NCBI RefSeq assembly: GCF_013403245.1
Contig: NZ_JACBNQ010000020.1
Span: 1-64,000 of the forward strand
Direction of reading: 5' to 3'
Source: Sedimentibacter hydroxybenzoicus DSM 7310
GTDB lineage: Bacteria > Bacillota > Clostridia > Tissierellales > Sedimentibacteraceae
Length of the DNA: 64,000 nucleotides
The position numbers and the translations under genes are program-made. Below, in pieces: positions 1 through 9,187 of the stretch (position 1 is its first letter; each line of letters opens with the position of its first letter). The notes beneath the pieces are model-generated. The model had not been told where the DNA came from, ran no database searches, and saw only the letters and a list, made by a program, of their open reading frames with translations.

Positions 1-78
1 TCAATCCTCACGTATGTCTAATACGCTGCGGTTGCCCGTCTTCCGGCGCCTTGCAGGATGAACTTTTTCAACAGCCTG
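1..78 (-). repeat. Repeat A, copy 1 (cut by window edge)
   Basis: The reverse complement of these bases matches 33924-34003 almost base for base; I see one substitution and one single-base indel. The right end is CAGCCTG at 72-78, the same terminal motif as in copy 2. The left part lies outside the window. It has no coding potential and looks like a miniature inverted-repeat element. The ftsH ribosome binding site starts only about ten bases beyond its end, so the ftsH promoter must lie in the element or beyond it. Confidence 0.85.
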
Positions 79-98
79 CCAGATTATCGGGAGGAATT

Positions 99-1946
99 AT
101 GAAAGAGACACAGAATACAAGAAAACCATTTATTTATTATTACGGAATAGTTTTAATAGTCATATTGCTATTAAATTCATTGGTTATGCCATATATTAAT
201 AAAATGAATCCGGAGGTTCAAGAGGTGGACTACGGTACATTTTTATCCATGATACAATCGGGAGATGTTACTACCGTGGAGGTTGAAGAAAAGCAAATTG
301 CATTTTTGACAAAATCTAATTCTGAAAAGATTTATTTAACCAACAAGATGGAGGATCCGTACCTGGTGGACAGACTCCTTGCTGCCGGGCAAAATATAGC
401 ATTTGACAGAGTATACCCAAAGGAAAATTCCATGTTTGTGAATGCTCTCATATCGTGGGTTCTGCCGCTTATATTTTTTATAGCGATAGGTCAGCTTATG
501 TCAAGGCAGATGCAGAAAAGGATGGGCTCGGGAGCAATGCAGTTCGGTAAAAGCAATGCAAAAATTTATGTGGAGGCACAGACCGGCAAAAGATTTGAGG
601 ATGTTGCGGGACAGGATGAGGCCAAGGAGGCTCTGACCGAAATAGTTGATTTTCTTCATAACCCGCAAAAATATGAAGCAATCGGTGCCGCGATGCCAAA
701 GGGCGCACTGCTGGTGGGACCTCCGGGAACCGGCAAGACACTGTTGGCTAAGGCCGTTGCGGGCGAAGCAAAGGTACCGTTCTTTTCGATTTCCGGATCT
801 GAATTTGTTGAAATGTTTGTTGGTATGGGTGCAGCCAAGGTCAGAGATTTGTTCAAGCAGGCGCAGGAAAAAGCACCGTGCATAATATTTATAGATGAAA
901 TAGATACCATAGGTAAAAAAAGAGATTCGGTAAGCGGCATGGGCGGCAATGATGAAAGAGAGCAGACCTTGAATCAGCTTTTAACTGAAATGGACGGCTT
1001 TGACGGACAGAAGGGAGTTGTGATTCTAGCCGCTACCAACAGACCCGAATCGCTGGACAGAGCACTTCTGAGACCCGGCCGCTTTGACAGAAGAATACCT
1101 GTTGAGCTTCCTGATCTGGCAGGACGTGAAGCTATTTTAAATGTCCATGCTAAAAATGTAAAAATGGATGAAAGCATAGATTATAATGCAATAGCAAGAG
1201 CAACAGCCGGCGCCAGCGGTGCAGAGCTTGCAAACATAATTAACGAGGGTGCACTGAGAGCAGTTAAAAGCGGAAGAAATGTTACTACTCAGGAGGATTT
1301 GGAGGAGGCAGTTGAAGTTGTCATTGCCGGATATCAAAGAAAAAATGCGGTGATATCTCCCAAGGAAAAGAAAATTGTCGCATATCATGAGATTGGGCAT
1401 GCCTTGGTAGCTGCAAAGCAAACGGAATCTGCTCCTGTTCATAAAATCACCATAATACCGCGTACCTCCGGAGCGCTGGGCTATACTATGCAGGTGGCCG
1501 AAGAAGAGCAATTTTTGTTGAGCAAGGAAGAGGCATTCAATAAAATTGTTACATTTACGGGCGGACGCGCTGCCGAGGAGGTAGTGTTCAATACATTTAC
1601 GACAGGTGCTTCAAATGATATTGAACAGGCAACTAAATTGGCAAGGGCAATGGTAACCCGCTACGGAATGAGTGAAGAATTTGACATGATGGCATTGGAA
1701 AGCGTGGCTAATCCTTATTTGGGAGGAGACTCATCTCTTGCCTGCTCATCCGTTACTTCAAGCAAAATAGATGATGAGGTGCTGAAAATAATTAAAAATG
1801 CTCATGAAAAGGCAATAAATATTTTGAAGGAAAATGAAAACAAGCTTCATGAGCTGGCAAGCTATTTATTGGAAAAGGAAACAATTACGGGGGATGAATT
1901 TATGGAAATTCTCAATAAGGAGCAGATGGGGAGTGAAGCATTATGA
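99..1946 (+). CDS. ftsH: ATP-dependent zinc metalloprotease FtsH
   Basis: Membrane-anchored AAA+ protease that degrades misfolded membrane proteins and short-lived regulators. The 615-aa protein has an N-terminal membrane segment, a short extracytoplasmic domain, a second membrane segment near residues 120-140, a Walker A GPPGTGKT at 207-214, a Walker B IIFIDEID, the second region of homology ([17 protein letters not shown]) and the zinc site HEIGH at 430-434. The ATG at 99 is chosen because GGGAGG lies just upstream; an in-frame ATG at 51 falls inside the repeat and has no such site. The stop overlaps the next start as ATGA, so it is translationally coupled to a MarR regulator. The C-terminus is typical in length. 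Confidence 0.96.
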   Translation: MKETQNTRKPFIYYYGIVLIVILLLNSLVMPYINKMNPEVQEVDYGTFLSMIQSGDVTTVEVEEKQIAFLTKSNSEKIYLTNKMEDPYLVDRLLAAGQNIAFDRVYPKENSMFVNALISWVLPLIFFIAIGQLMSRQMQKRMGSGAMQFGKSNAKIYVEAQTGKRFEDVAGQDEAKEALTEIVDFLHNPQKYEAIGAAMPKGALLVGPPGTGKTLLAKAVAGEAKVPFFSISGSEFVEMFVGMGAAKVRDLFKQAQEKAPCIIFIDEIDTIGKKRDSVSGMGGNDEREQTLNQLLTEMDGFDGQKGVVILAATNRPESLDRALLRPGRFDRRIPVELPDLAGREAILNVHAKNVKMDESIDYNAIARATAGASGAELANIINEGALRAVKSGRNVTTQEDLEEAVEVVIAGYQRKNAVISPKEKKIVAYHEIGHALVAAKQTESAPVHKITIIPRTSGALGYTMQVAEEEQFLLSKEEAFNKIVTFTGGRAAEEVVFNTFTTGASNDIEQATKLARAMVTRYGMSEEFDMMALESVANPYLGGDSSLACSSVTSSKIDDEVLKIIKNAHEKAINILKENENKLHELASYLLEKETITGDEFMEILNKEQMGSEAL

Positions 1947-2401
1947 AAGATGAAATATTAAAAAGAGAATTGTGGGATATGACAAGAAATGTTACGACAG
2001 CGCTTCAGGCGATCCTCGGTCCTGTAATGGAAGCTCATGGACTTACAGCCATGCAGGGAAGGGTGTTGTCTGCCGTCAAGGAATGCGATGATGTAAATGT
2101 AGGCACCATATCAAAAATACTGGATGTTTGCGGCAGCAATGCTTCCAACATGTGCAAGAAGCTGGAAAAGGACGGTTTTATTATAAGGAAAAGAAGCAAG
2201 GAAGATGAAAGAGTTGTGGAGCTTTTGCTGACCGAAAAGGGTGAGAGCGTATTGGGGAGAATCAATAATGAATTGAAAGAAAGATATGGAGCGGTTCTAA
2301 AAGATATGGACGATGAGAAATTCGATTCAATAATCAAAGGAATAACCGCCCTCAATGAATTGTTGGAGGATTTTGAAAAAAGTATAAGTAATCAGGAGTG
2401 A
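1943..2401 (+). CDS. MarR-family transcriptional regulator
   Basis: A 152-aa winged-helix DNA-binding protein. The central helix-turn-helix and wing are visible as VNVGTISKILDVCGSNASN followed by KKLEKDGFIIRKRSKEDERV, with flanking helices for dimerisation. Its start overlaps the ftsH stop by four bases, so both are probably made from one transcript. MarR proteins usually repress nearby genes and are released by small phenolic or oxidising ligands; the ligand and targets cannot be told from the sequence. The next gene begins 7 bases after its stop, which suggests a three-gene unit. Confidence 0.88.
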   Translation: MKDEILKRELWDMTRNVTTALQAILGPVMEAHGLTAMQGRVLSAVKECDDVNVGTISKILDVCGSNASNMCKKLEKDGFIIRKRSKEDERVVELLLTEKGESVLGRINNELKERYGAVLKDMDDEKFDSIIKGITALNELLEDFEKSISNQE

Positions 2402-2408
2402 TTTGTAA

Positions 2409-3242
2409 ATGAATATTTTAGTAACCCTTAATTCGAATTATATTGAACAATTGATAGTTATGCTTACTTCTCTTATTAAATCTGACGATAATGAGAAATT
2501 TGAGGTATATATTGTTCATTCATCCTTAGACGAAGATGATCTGATTTTAATAGTCAACAGTGTATGTATAGACAGGTGTAAAATTACAGATGTAAAAATA
2601 CCTGAGGGTATGTTCGATGAAGCGCCTGTAACGTACAGATATCCGAAAGAAATGTATTACCGCATTTTTGCAGCTCAATATCTCCCGGAATCCGTGGACA
2701 GAATTTTATATCTTGATCCGGACATAGTGATTATTAACAGGATAAGCGGCTTATACAACATGGATATGGGCGACAATTTTTTTGCTGCGGCATCCCATGT
2801 GAGTAAAAGTCTTAAAAAAATTAATGAATTAAGGCTTGACATGCCTGAGGACAGCACATATATTAACTCAGGCGTCATGCTTTTGAATTTACAGGAATTA
2901 AGGAAAAGCCAGAATATCCGGGAGGTTTATGACTATATCGAAAATAAAAAAGCTTTTTTCCTGTTGCCGGATCAGGATGTAATCAATGGTGTGTATGCCG
3001 ACAGGACAGTCCATGTTGATGCGATGATATATAATTTAAGTGACAGATATTTATACCTGTATAATGCGAATCCGAAGAACATAAGCACGAAAAGGGATAT
3101 GAGATGGATAGCGAACAATACGTCAATCATACATTACTGCGGAAGAAATAAGCCCTGGAAAAACAACTATAAAGGAGAGCTGGGAGTTTTTTATTACTAT
3201 TTTGAAAATTTAGTAAACAGGAAAATTTGCGCAATGGAATGA
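2409..3242 (+). CDS. Glycosyltransferase family 8 protein
   Basis: A 277-aa retaining glycosyltransferase of the GT8 (GT-A fold) class. The N-terminus begins with the nucleotide-binding strand NILVTLNSNYIEQLIVML. The metal-binding DxD is D103-P-D105 in YLDPDIVI. The later YINSGVMLLNL, LLPDQDVIN and the C-terminal IIHYCGRNKPWK are typical GT8 blocks. The sugar donor is probably a UDP-sugar and the acceptor may be a cell-surface glycan; neither is determined by sequence. It follows the MarR gene closely (7 bases), and a terminator is seen about 100 bases further on. Confidence 0.87.
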   Translation: MNILVTLNSNYIEQLIVMLTSLIKSDDNEKFEVYIVHSSLDEDDLILIVNSVCIDRCKITDVKIPEGMFDEAPVTYRYPKEMYYRIFAAQYLPESVDRILYLDPDIVIINRISGLYNMDMGDNFFAAASHVSKSLKKINELRLDMPEDSTYINSGVMLLNLQELRKSQNIREVYDYIENKKAFFLLPDQDVINGVYADRTVHVDAMIYNLSDRYLYLYNANPKNISTKRDMRWIANNTSIIHYCGRNKPWKNNYKGELGVFYYYFENLVNRKICAME

Positions 3243-3345
3243 AATGGAAACCCCGTATTGACTAATAGCGCATATAATTATATAATTATATGATATTAAT
3301 TAAGCCCCCCTTGTAAAGAGTATTTACATACACTTTACTTTTTAT

Positions 3346-3380
3346 AAAGATGATTTCATTTGAAGTCATCTTTATTTATT
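3346..3380 (+). terminator. Intrinsic terminator after the ftsH-GT8 unit
   Basis: AAAGATGATTTC and GAAGTCATCTTT form a 12-bp stem with one G-T pair around a four-base loop, followed by ATTTATTT. It separates the upstream genes from the TetR operon promoter. Confidence 0.7.
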
Positions 3381-3387
3381 TAAAAGC

Positions 3388-3433
3388 TTGACATAATGAC
3401 TATACAGTCATACAATATGACTGTATAGTCATT
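3388..3433 (+). promoter_or_regulatory. Promoter with perfect 39-bp palindromic operator
   Basis: A -35 TTGACA (3388-3393) and a -10 TACAAT (3411-3416) are separated by 17 bases. Over the spacer and -10 lies a perfect inverted repeat: AATGACTATACAGTCATA (3395-3412), spacer CAA, and its exact complement (3416-3433). TetR-family genes are commonly autorepressed through such sites, so this is very probably the operator of the regulator that follows. Confidence 0.88.
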
Positions 3434-3453
3434 ATTTTATTGGAGGTATAATA

Positions 3454-4092
3454 TTGCCTAAAAAAACATTTCATCGATTGGATGAGGATAAAAAAGAAAA
3501 AATATTGCGCTCTGCAATAGATGAATTTCATCAGAAGGGTTTTGAGCGTGCAACGGTTGATGCCATAGCCGCAAATGCCGGTGTGGCAAAGGGAAGTATC
3601 TATCAGTATTTCTCCGATAAGAAAGAGCTGCTTTTGTATTCCGCAACCTGGGCTCTCGAATATTTTATGAATGAGATTGATAAACGAGAAGCTTTGTGCG
3701 ACATGGATGTATTTGAATATTTTTTGTCGGCTCAAAGAGGAAACAGAGTGGATTTATTAAAAAGGGAGCCCTTGCTTGTGGCGTTTACATCTGACGTTAT
3801 GTTCGGCAAATTCGGAGAGTTGACGAAAAACCTGAGCGACGAAATCTGGAAGACAAGTGAATCCTATATGCTGTCACTTATCCGCAACGGTAAGAAAAAA
3901 GGAACTGTCAGAAGCGATATCGACGACGAGACATTGCTCCTGTTTTTCCAAGGTGTTGTAGACAGAATGGAGATGCATATGTTTAAAGGAATACAAGATC
4001 AAAATTTTGAAATGAGTAAGGAAGCATATGATGAGAGCATAAAAATGCTTAATAACATGGTGTCGTTATTAAAAGAAGGGATGGGTTGTTAA
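3454..4092 (+). CDS. TetR-family transcriptional regulator
   Basis: A 212-aa regulator with the N-terminal TetR helix-turn-helix (EKILRSAIDEFHQKGFERATV, then IAANAGVAKGSIYQYFSDKKEL) and a divergent all-helical ligand domain. The start is TTG at 3454, set by GGAGG at 3442-3446, seven bases upstream. It is the first gene of an operon with an ABC ATPase (one base between stop and start) and an FtsX-like permease. It most likely represses all three through the palindrome over its promoter, with release by a compound the transporter handles; the ligand is unknown. Confidence 0.92.
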   Translation: MPKKTFHRLDEDKKEKILRSAIDEFHQKGFERATVDAIAANAGVAKGSIYQYFSDKKELLLYSATWALEYFMNEIDKREALCDMDVFEYFLSAQRGNRVDLLKREPLLVAFTSDVMFGKFGELTKNLSDEIWKTSESYMLSLIRNGKKKGTVRSDIDDETLLLFFQGVVDRMEMHMFKGIQDQNFEMSKEAYDESIKMLNNMVSLLKEGMGC

Positions 4093-4093
4093 A

Positions 4094-4792
4094 ATGTTTA
4101 TATCAGCAGAAAGTCTTTGTAAAAGCTACGGATCGGGAGACGGTAAAAATGATGTGCTGAAGAATGTGGATATTTCATTGGAAAAAGGTCATATCGGCGT
4201 TATCTTGGGTCCTTCCGGTTCGGGAAAATCCACACTGATGAATATGATAGGCGGAGTTGACCGTGTCGATTCGGGAAGCATCATAGTGGACAATGATAAT
4301 GTTGCCGGATTTGATGATGATGCTCTTACGGAGTATCGCCGTAAGAATGTAGGTTTTATCTTTCAGTTTTATAATCTTGTGCCTAACCTTACGGTTTCTG
4401 AAAATATTGAAGTATGTGCGAATATAAGTGATTCGCCATTAAGACTGAATGAAATTTTATCAATAGTTGGGCTTGAGGATAAAAAGAACCGCTTCCCACG
4501 GGAGCTGTCAGGCGGCGAGCAGCAGCGGGTTGCAGTTGCACGGGCAATTGTTAAAAACCCGAAGCTGCTTCTTTGCGATGAACCCACAGGTGCTTTGGAC
4601 TTCGAGACATCCAGGGATGTGCTGTCACTCCTGCAAAAAATAAACCGTGAATTTGGTACTACCATACTTATGATTACGCACAATATCGCTATCGGTGATA
4701 TGGCCCATGTGGTTTATAAGCTGCGCAGCGGTGAGATTACGGAGGTAATAAGGAATGATGAAATAATTCCGGCAGAAAGGATTGAATGGTGA
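4094..4792 (+). CDS. ABC transporter ATP-binding protein (MacB/LolD type)
   Basis: A 232-aa nucleotide-binding subunit. Walker A GPSGSGKST is at 39-47, the Q-loop FQFYNL follows, then the signature LSGGEQQRVAVARAI and Walker B LLLCDEPTGALD, with the switch histidine in MITHN. The family pairs with FtsX-like permeases that act as mechanotransmitters moving lipoproteins, peptides or antibiotics outward. The stop overlaps the start of the permease gene, which confirms the partner. Control by the upstream TetR protein is inferred. Confidence 0.94.
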   Translation: MFISAESLCKSYGSGDGKNDVLKNVDISLEKGHIGVILGPSGSGKSTLMNMIGGVDRVDSGSIIVDNDNVAGFDDDALTEYRRKNVGFIFQFYNLVPNLTVSENIEVCANISDSPLRLNEILSIVGLEDKKNRFPRELSGGEQQRVAVARAIVKNPKLLLCDEPTGALDFETSRDVLSLLQKINREFGTTILMITHNIAIGDMAHVVYKLRSGEITEVIRNDEIIPAERIEW

Positions 4793-7041
4793 TGGTACTT
4801 AACAAACGTATTTTCCGCATGATGCGGGAGAATTTTGGTCGCTATACAGGTATTATACTTCTGATTTTCTTTGCAAGCTTTACATTGGTTGTTATGGGAG
4901 GGATAGGACAGAATCTCGGCCGGTTACTGACTTCATTTGCGGAGAATAATCGTCAGGAGGATATATCTTTTACAACCGATTACCCGATATCCGATATTGG
5001 TGAAATTGAAAGGGAGCTTGGACTTTCAATGGAAGATTTCATAAGTATGGACGTGGAGCTTTCTCAGTCTCAGACCTTGAGATTAATTTCTCCTAACCAA
5101 AAAATTAATATACCTGCTTTGAACGAGGGTCAGGATCTGTCATCTTCCGGTCAGATACTGCTTGAAAATTTGTATGCGGAGGCAAACGGATATTTGCCGG
5201 GTAGCACAATAGAGATTAACGGAAAAACATTTACCGTAACCGGACTTATATCCCTGCCAAACTATATTTATCCTCTTAAAAATCCATTTGATATTCTGGT
5301 ATCATACAGCAATTTTGGTGTAGGAATTGTCGGCAGAGAAGATATGGAGGCATCAGGAGGCTATCTTCGCGGCTACACAGTTCGTTTTGATGACAGCAAT
5401 ACAAGCATTAACCAGCAGGCGGTCATACTGCGTGAAAGGTTGGAAAATGAAGGTGTTAATATATCAGATTGGATTGATAACAGAAATAACAAGCGCATGA
5501 GCGTTCCCTGGGCGTCTGTGACAGGAATGCAGAGCATGAGCATACCAATTCCCATAGCAATGTTTTTGCTTTGCTGTATTATCGTGGGTATTATGAACCG
5601 CAGAATTATCCGAGCTGAATCGGTAATCATCGGCACGTTTTATGCCCAGGGATATAGACGTCGTGAGCTGGTCAGACATTATATGGTCATTCCTGTACTT
5701 CTGCCCGCCATAGGAGGATTGTCGGGCGTACTGCTTGCATTACCCTGCCTTTCACCCGGAGTTAACGCTATGCTCATGTACTATAATGTTCCGTTTACAG
5801 GAATAGAATGGAATGTGCTTCATATTGCACTGGGAGTCTTATTACCGATAATATTGATGGGAGTCAGCAGCTACTTTATTATCCGCCGACAGCTGAGTCA
5901 AACACCCATGGAGCTTATGAAAGGAGATAAGCATAAAACAAAAGTAAATGCCCTTGAACGTGTTGTCAATCTTGAAAAATTTAAATTCAATACAAAATAT
6001 AAACTCAGGGAGCAAATGAGAAGCATTTCGCGGCTTTTATTCCTTTTGTTTGGAATTATGGGGGCATCCGCACTTATGATGCTTGGCTTCACGATTCAGA
6101 ACTCCTTGAATCATGTGTTCAGCAGCAGTACAGAAGGTACCTATGATTTTGCATATGAGTATTCCTTCAGGCAATGGCATTATGGTACTGCGCCTGAAGA
6201 TGCCGAAGTTTTTTCGGCAGAAAAATTTTACCCTGAAGGCAACGAAATTATGGAGTTTTATGTAACGGGGGTTCAGTCTGATTCGGAGATGATTTTCTTG
6301 GAAGATTTGAACGGCAATCCCCTGTCGGTTAATCAGACTATTATTACAAGACCATTGGCCGAGAGGCTGAAGGTTGGTGCCGGAGATACGGTAAGTGTAA
6401 TCGGTAAACGTGACGGCAAGACCTATGATTTCATGATTGACGCCGTATCGGGGACACAAGCCGGACAATTCATTTTCATGCCGATTGCTGAGTTAAACAT
6501 AAAATTAGGACTGCCGAAAGACGCTCATATCGGATATTGGAGCAACATAAGGCTTGATATACCAGGTGATCAGCTTTCGGGGATGAAGTCTCTTGAGGAT
6601 GTTGAAAATGCGGCATCCGAGTTTATGGGGCCCATGTTGTCAGCGATTATAGCCATGACTGCCTCTGCATGTATCATAGGGCTGATAATAATCTTTTTGG
6701 TTACATCATTAATAATAGAAGAAAGCAAAAAGACGATTTCTCTTTTTAAGATTTTCGGATATAAGAAAAAAGAAGTGCGTTCCCTTGTTTTAGGCGGGAC
6801 CGTCTATATTGTTGTTGTCGGCTTCCTGCTTGGTATTCCTTTAATGGCTTTGTCTATGGGCGGCATATATGGGTATCTGGGAGAACAGATAAATATGGTA
6901 CTGCCTGTTATAGTCAATCCTCTTTATATTATCATTTGTTTTGCGGCGATACTGCTTACTTATGAGGTAAGCAAAATGATGTGTGCTAGAAAAGTAGACA
7001 GAGTTGCAATGAGTGAGGCACTTAAATCTAATGCAGAATAA
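4786..7041 (+). CDS. FtsX-like ABC transporter permease
   Basis: A 751-aa membrane protein: one N-terminal membrane helix, a large extracytoplasmic domain (about residues 45-245), a block of three helices, a second single helix near 410-430, a second extracytoplasmic domain (about 435-610) and three C-terminal helices. This two-module FtsX layout is standard for clostridial export or resistance transporters. ATG at 4786 and ATG at 4792 are both possible starts; the second overlaps the ATPase stop (TGATG). The substrate cannot be read from the sequence. Confidence 0.9.
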   Translation: MVMVLNKRIFRMMRENFGRYTGIILLIFFASFTLVVMGGIGQNLGRLLTSFAENNRQEDISFTTDYPISDIGEIERELGLSMEDFISMDVELSQSQTLRLISPNQKINIPALNEGQDLSSSGQILLENLYAEANGYLPGSTIEINGKTFTVTGLISLPNYIYPLKNPFDILVSYSNFGVGIVGREDMEASGGYLRGYTVRFDDSNTSINQQAVILRERLENEGVNISDWIDNRNNKRMSVPWASVTGMQSMSIPIPIAMFLLCCIIVGIMNRRIIRAESVIIGTFYAQGYRRRELVRHYMVIPVLLPAIGGLSGVLLALPCLSPGVNAMLMYYNVPFTGIEWNVLHIALGVLLPIILMGVSSYFIIRRQLSQTPMELMKGDKHKTKVNALERVVNLEKFKFNTKYKLREQMRSISRLLFLLFGIMGASALMMLGFTIQNSLNHVFSSSTEGTYDFAYEYSFRQWHYGTAPEDAEVFSAEKFYPEGNEIMEFYVTGVQSDSEMIFLEDLNGNPLSVNQTIITRPLAERLKVGAGDTVSVIGKRDGKTYDFMIDAVSGTQAGQFIFMPIAELNIKLGLPKDAHIGYWSNIRLDIPGDQLSGMKSLEDVENAASEFMGPMLSAIIAMTASACIIGLIIIFLVTSLIIEESKKTISLFKIFGYKKKEVRSLVLGGTVYIVVVGFLLGIPLMALSMGGIYGYLGEQINMVLPVIVNPLYIIICFAAILLTYEVSKMMCARKVDRVAMSEALKSNAE

Positions 7042-7143
7042 AAAATAACTGACATCTGTCATTGCTGATATATATTGTTCTGTACCTTTTTAAAGATACA
7101 GATGAATTTTATAATATATATACCAATTATTTAGGAGAAAGAT

Positions 7144-8010
7144 ATGCATAACATTCCAAAGGTTGCGGCAATTCATGATATGTCAGGTATAGGAAGATGC
7201 TCGATGACGGTTATAATGCCTGTCATGTCGGCATTGGGCTGTCAAGTGTGCCCGCTTCCGACAGCATTATTAAGCAGTCATTCAGAATTTAAGGATTTTT
7301 ACTTTTTTGATTTTACCGACCATATGGAAGAGTATTTCAATATGTGGGAGAAGAACAATGCAGTCTTTGACTGTGTGTACAGTGGTTTTATCGGTTCTGA
7401 AAAGCAAATAGATATAATGAAAAGCATTATAGGCAGAGTAAAAAAAATCAATAATCCTCTGATAGTTGTTGACCCTGTAATGGGTGACCACGGCGTCATT
7501 TATCAGACCTATACAAATGCAATGGTAGAAAAAATGAATACTCTTGTGAGTGTTGCGGATATTATAACACCAAATCTTACAGAAGCGGAAATTCTTCTGA
7601 GAGAAAAATATACAAGCGAAAAGATAAATATTGAAAAGCTCAAGCAATATTTAAAACGCCTTTGCGATATGGGACCGTCAATATCTGTAATAACCGGAGT
7701 TATAACAGAGGACGGCGAACACATAAACGGATGCTATGATAAGATCAATGACAAGTTTTACAAGGTACCGTTTGATTATGTCAATAAAAGATATCCCGGA
7801 ACGGGAGATTTGTTTACTTCATTATTTTTAGGTTATCTGCTGCAGGGGAAAAGTCTTCCCGAAGCAATGGAATATGCTTCTGTCTTTGTTTCAAAAGCTG
7901 TAACGGCAACATATGAGGCTGAAACTCCCGGCTCAGAGGGTGTTTTGTTTGAAAAAATAATGAAGGAACTGTACGTAGAAAAGGAAAACTTTATTTATAC
8001 ACAAATGTGA
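7144..8010 (+). CDS. Pyridoxal/pyridoxamine kinase (ribokinase-like)
   Basis: A 288-aa PfkB/ribokinase-superfamily kinase most like the PdxK/PdxY group, which phosphorylates B6 vitamers to make pyridoxal phosphate. The N-terminal AIHDMSGIGRCSMTVIMPVM with PTALLSSH is typical, and the anion-hole/catalytic motif GTGD is at 219-222. NLTEAEILL and VVDPVMGDHG are further ribokinase-fold signatures. AGGAGA lies just before the ATG. It appears to be single-gene, with a terminator directly after it. The exact vitamer preference is not determined. Confidence 0.87.
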   Translation: MHNIPKVAAIHDMSGIGRCSMTVIMPVMSALGCQVCPLPTALLSSHSEFKDFYFFDFTDHMEEYFNMWEKNNAVFDCVYSGFIGSEKQIDIMKSIIGRVKKINNPLIVVDPVMGDHGVIYQTYTNAMVEKMNTLVSVADIITPNLTEAEILLREKYTSEKINIEKLKQYLKRLCDMGPSISVITGVITEDGEHINGCYDKINDKFYKVPFDYVNKRYPGTGDLFTSLFLGYLLQGKSLPEAMEYASVFVSKAVTATYEAETPGSEGVLFEKIMKELYVEKENFIYTQM

Positions 8011-8040
8011 TTAAATATGAGAATATGAGATTAACCCCCG

Positions 8041-8074
8041 GAGAATGTACCTGAAATGCATTCTCTTTTTTTTA
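8041..8074 (+). terminator. Intrinsic terminator after the pyridoxal kinase gene
   Basis: GAGAATG (8041-8047) pairs with CATTCTC (8059-8065) and is followed by eight Ts. Confidence 0.8.
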
Positions 8075-8210
8075 TTGCTTATTATGGTATATTTTTATAA
8101 AAATTGCTAATAATAAAAATAATTTACAGAAAAATTTACTTAAAAATCCCTTTGAAATGTACTGTGGACAAACATTTTATAAAAATAATAATATTTTCGA
8201 TAAAAAAAGC

Positions 8211-8372
8211 TTGTTTTTTTTCCGTATTAGAGTTATAATACGTCTTGTGCAAAAATTTATGGGATTTTGCATAGGGATTGCCAATAATGTGTAAGTTCAT
8301 ACTTATACAAAAAGTAAATTTTTCAAGTAAAAATTTATACCTTTAATTGACAATGCGCAGGTCAATTTTTTG
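8211..8372 (+). promoter_or_regulatory. Promoter and leader with possible attenuator
   Basis: The 387-base gap before the 3D-domain gene holds a -35 TTGTTT (8211-8216), a 17-base spacer and a -10 TATAAT (8234-8239). The roughly 150-base leader contains weak hairpins and, at 8345-8372, AATTGAC / GTCAATT with a 9-base loop followed by a T run. That looks like an intrinsic terminator placed before the gene. Genes of this type in Firmicutes are often under riboswitch control, but I cannot match a known riboswitch consensus here. The stretch 8075-8210 is AT-rich with nothing else recognised. Confidence 0.5.
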
Positions 8373-8397
8373 GATATTATTAAAGGTTGGTGGTAAT

Positions 8398-9132
8398 ATG
8401 AAGAAAATATACCCATTAATAGTTGTAACAATTTTAATAATGAGCTTTATTGTAATTAATGATAGTAATGAGGGAGACTCTAAATACAGCGCTTTTGCAA
8501 GCATATTCAAGGATGATGAAGCAGAAGCAAAATCTCCATTAAAGGAATTAAAGTATGATATTGACAGAAGTAAGGTAGAGCATAACACACAAATATTATA
8601 TAATGATCAAAAATATGTAGACTATAAACAAGTAATTCAGCAAGGTTCGGATGGTTTAAAGAAATCAGTGTATCAGGAGTGCTATGTAGATGGAATGATG
8701 GTGCTCAGAACATTAGAGGAAGAAATAATCATCAAGGATCCTGTTGATAAAATTATCGAAGTAGGTACGAAGGAAAATACAGTGGCAACCTCAAGAGGCG
8801 GGTTCAGATTTAAAGATGAACTTGATATGGTTGCGACAGCGTATGACTTATCGTTTGAAAGTACGGGTAAAAGACCCGGAGATCCCTACTACGGTATTAC
8901 GGCATCTGGCGCAAAAGCTCAGCCAGGAACAGTTGCGGTTGACCCGAAAGTAATACCTCTTGGAACGAAGCTATACGTAGCTTCCATAGATGGCAGTCCT
9001 GACTATGGGTTCGCAACGGCACTTGATACGGGTGGAGCAATCAAGGGAAACAGAATAGACTTGTTTATGGAAGACGGTACCGACGCGTACTGGTTTGGAA
9101 TAAGACAAGTAAAAGTTTATATTTTAGAGTAA
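8398..9132 (+). CDS. 3D-domain cell-wall protein (putative murein hydrolase)
   Basis: A 244-aa exported protein. Residues 5-20 form a signal or anchor helix; the C-terminal 100 residues are a 3D domain, recognised by ATAYD, GITASG, VAVDPKVIPLGTKLYV and the DTGGAIKGNRIDLF block that carries the conserved aspartates. 3D domains have an MltA/RlpA-like double-psi barrel fold and are linked to peptidoglycan cleavage, often in germination or growth. Start at ATG 8398 after GGTGG; the in-frame extension to 8347 lies within the attenuator-like hairpin. No LysM or G5 domain is present, so it is a minimal version. Confidence 0.87.
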   Translation: MKKIYPLIVVTILIMSFIVINDSNEGDSKYSAFASIFKDDEAEAKSPLKELKYDIDRSKVEHNTQILYNDQKYVDYKQVIQQGSDGLKKSVYQECYVDGMMVLRTLEEEIIIKDPVDKIIEVGTKENTVATSRGGFRFKDELDMVATAYDLSFESTGKRPGDPYYGITASGAKAQPGTVAVDPKVIPLGTKLYVASIDGSPDYGFATALDTGGAIKGNRIDLFMEDGTDAYWFGIRQVKVYILE

Positions 9133-9156
9133 AATATCATTAAGCGAGAGAAGAAA

Positions 9157-9187
9157 GGAAAAAATCATATTGATTTTTTCCTTTTTT
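9157..9187 (+). terminator. Intrinsic terminator after the 3D-domain gene
   Basis: GGAAAAAATCA (9157-9167) and TGATTTTTTCC (9171-9181) form an 11-bp stem with a three-base loop and a T6 tail. Confidence 0.85.

Noticed and set aside
8240-8397. c-di-AMP or other known riboswitch before the 3D-domain gene
   Set aside because: The position is right but no consensus of a known class could be recognised by eye.
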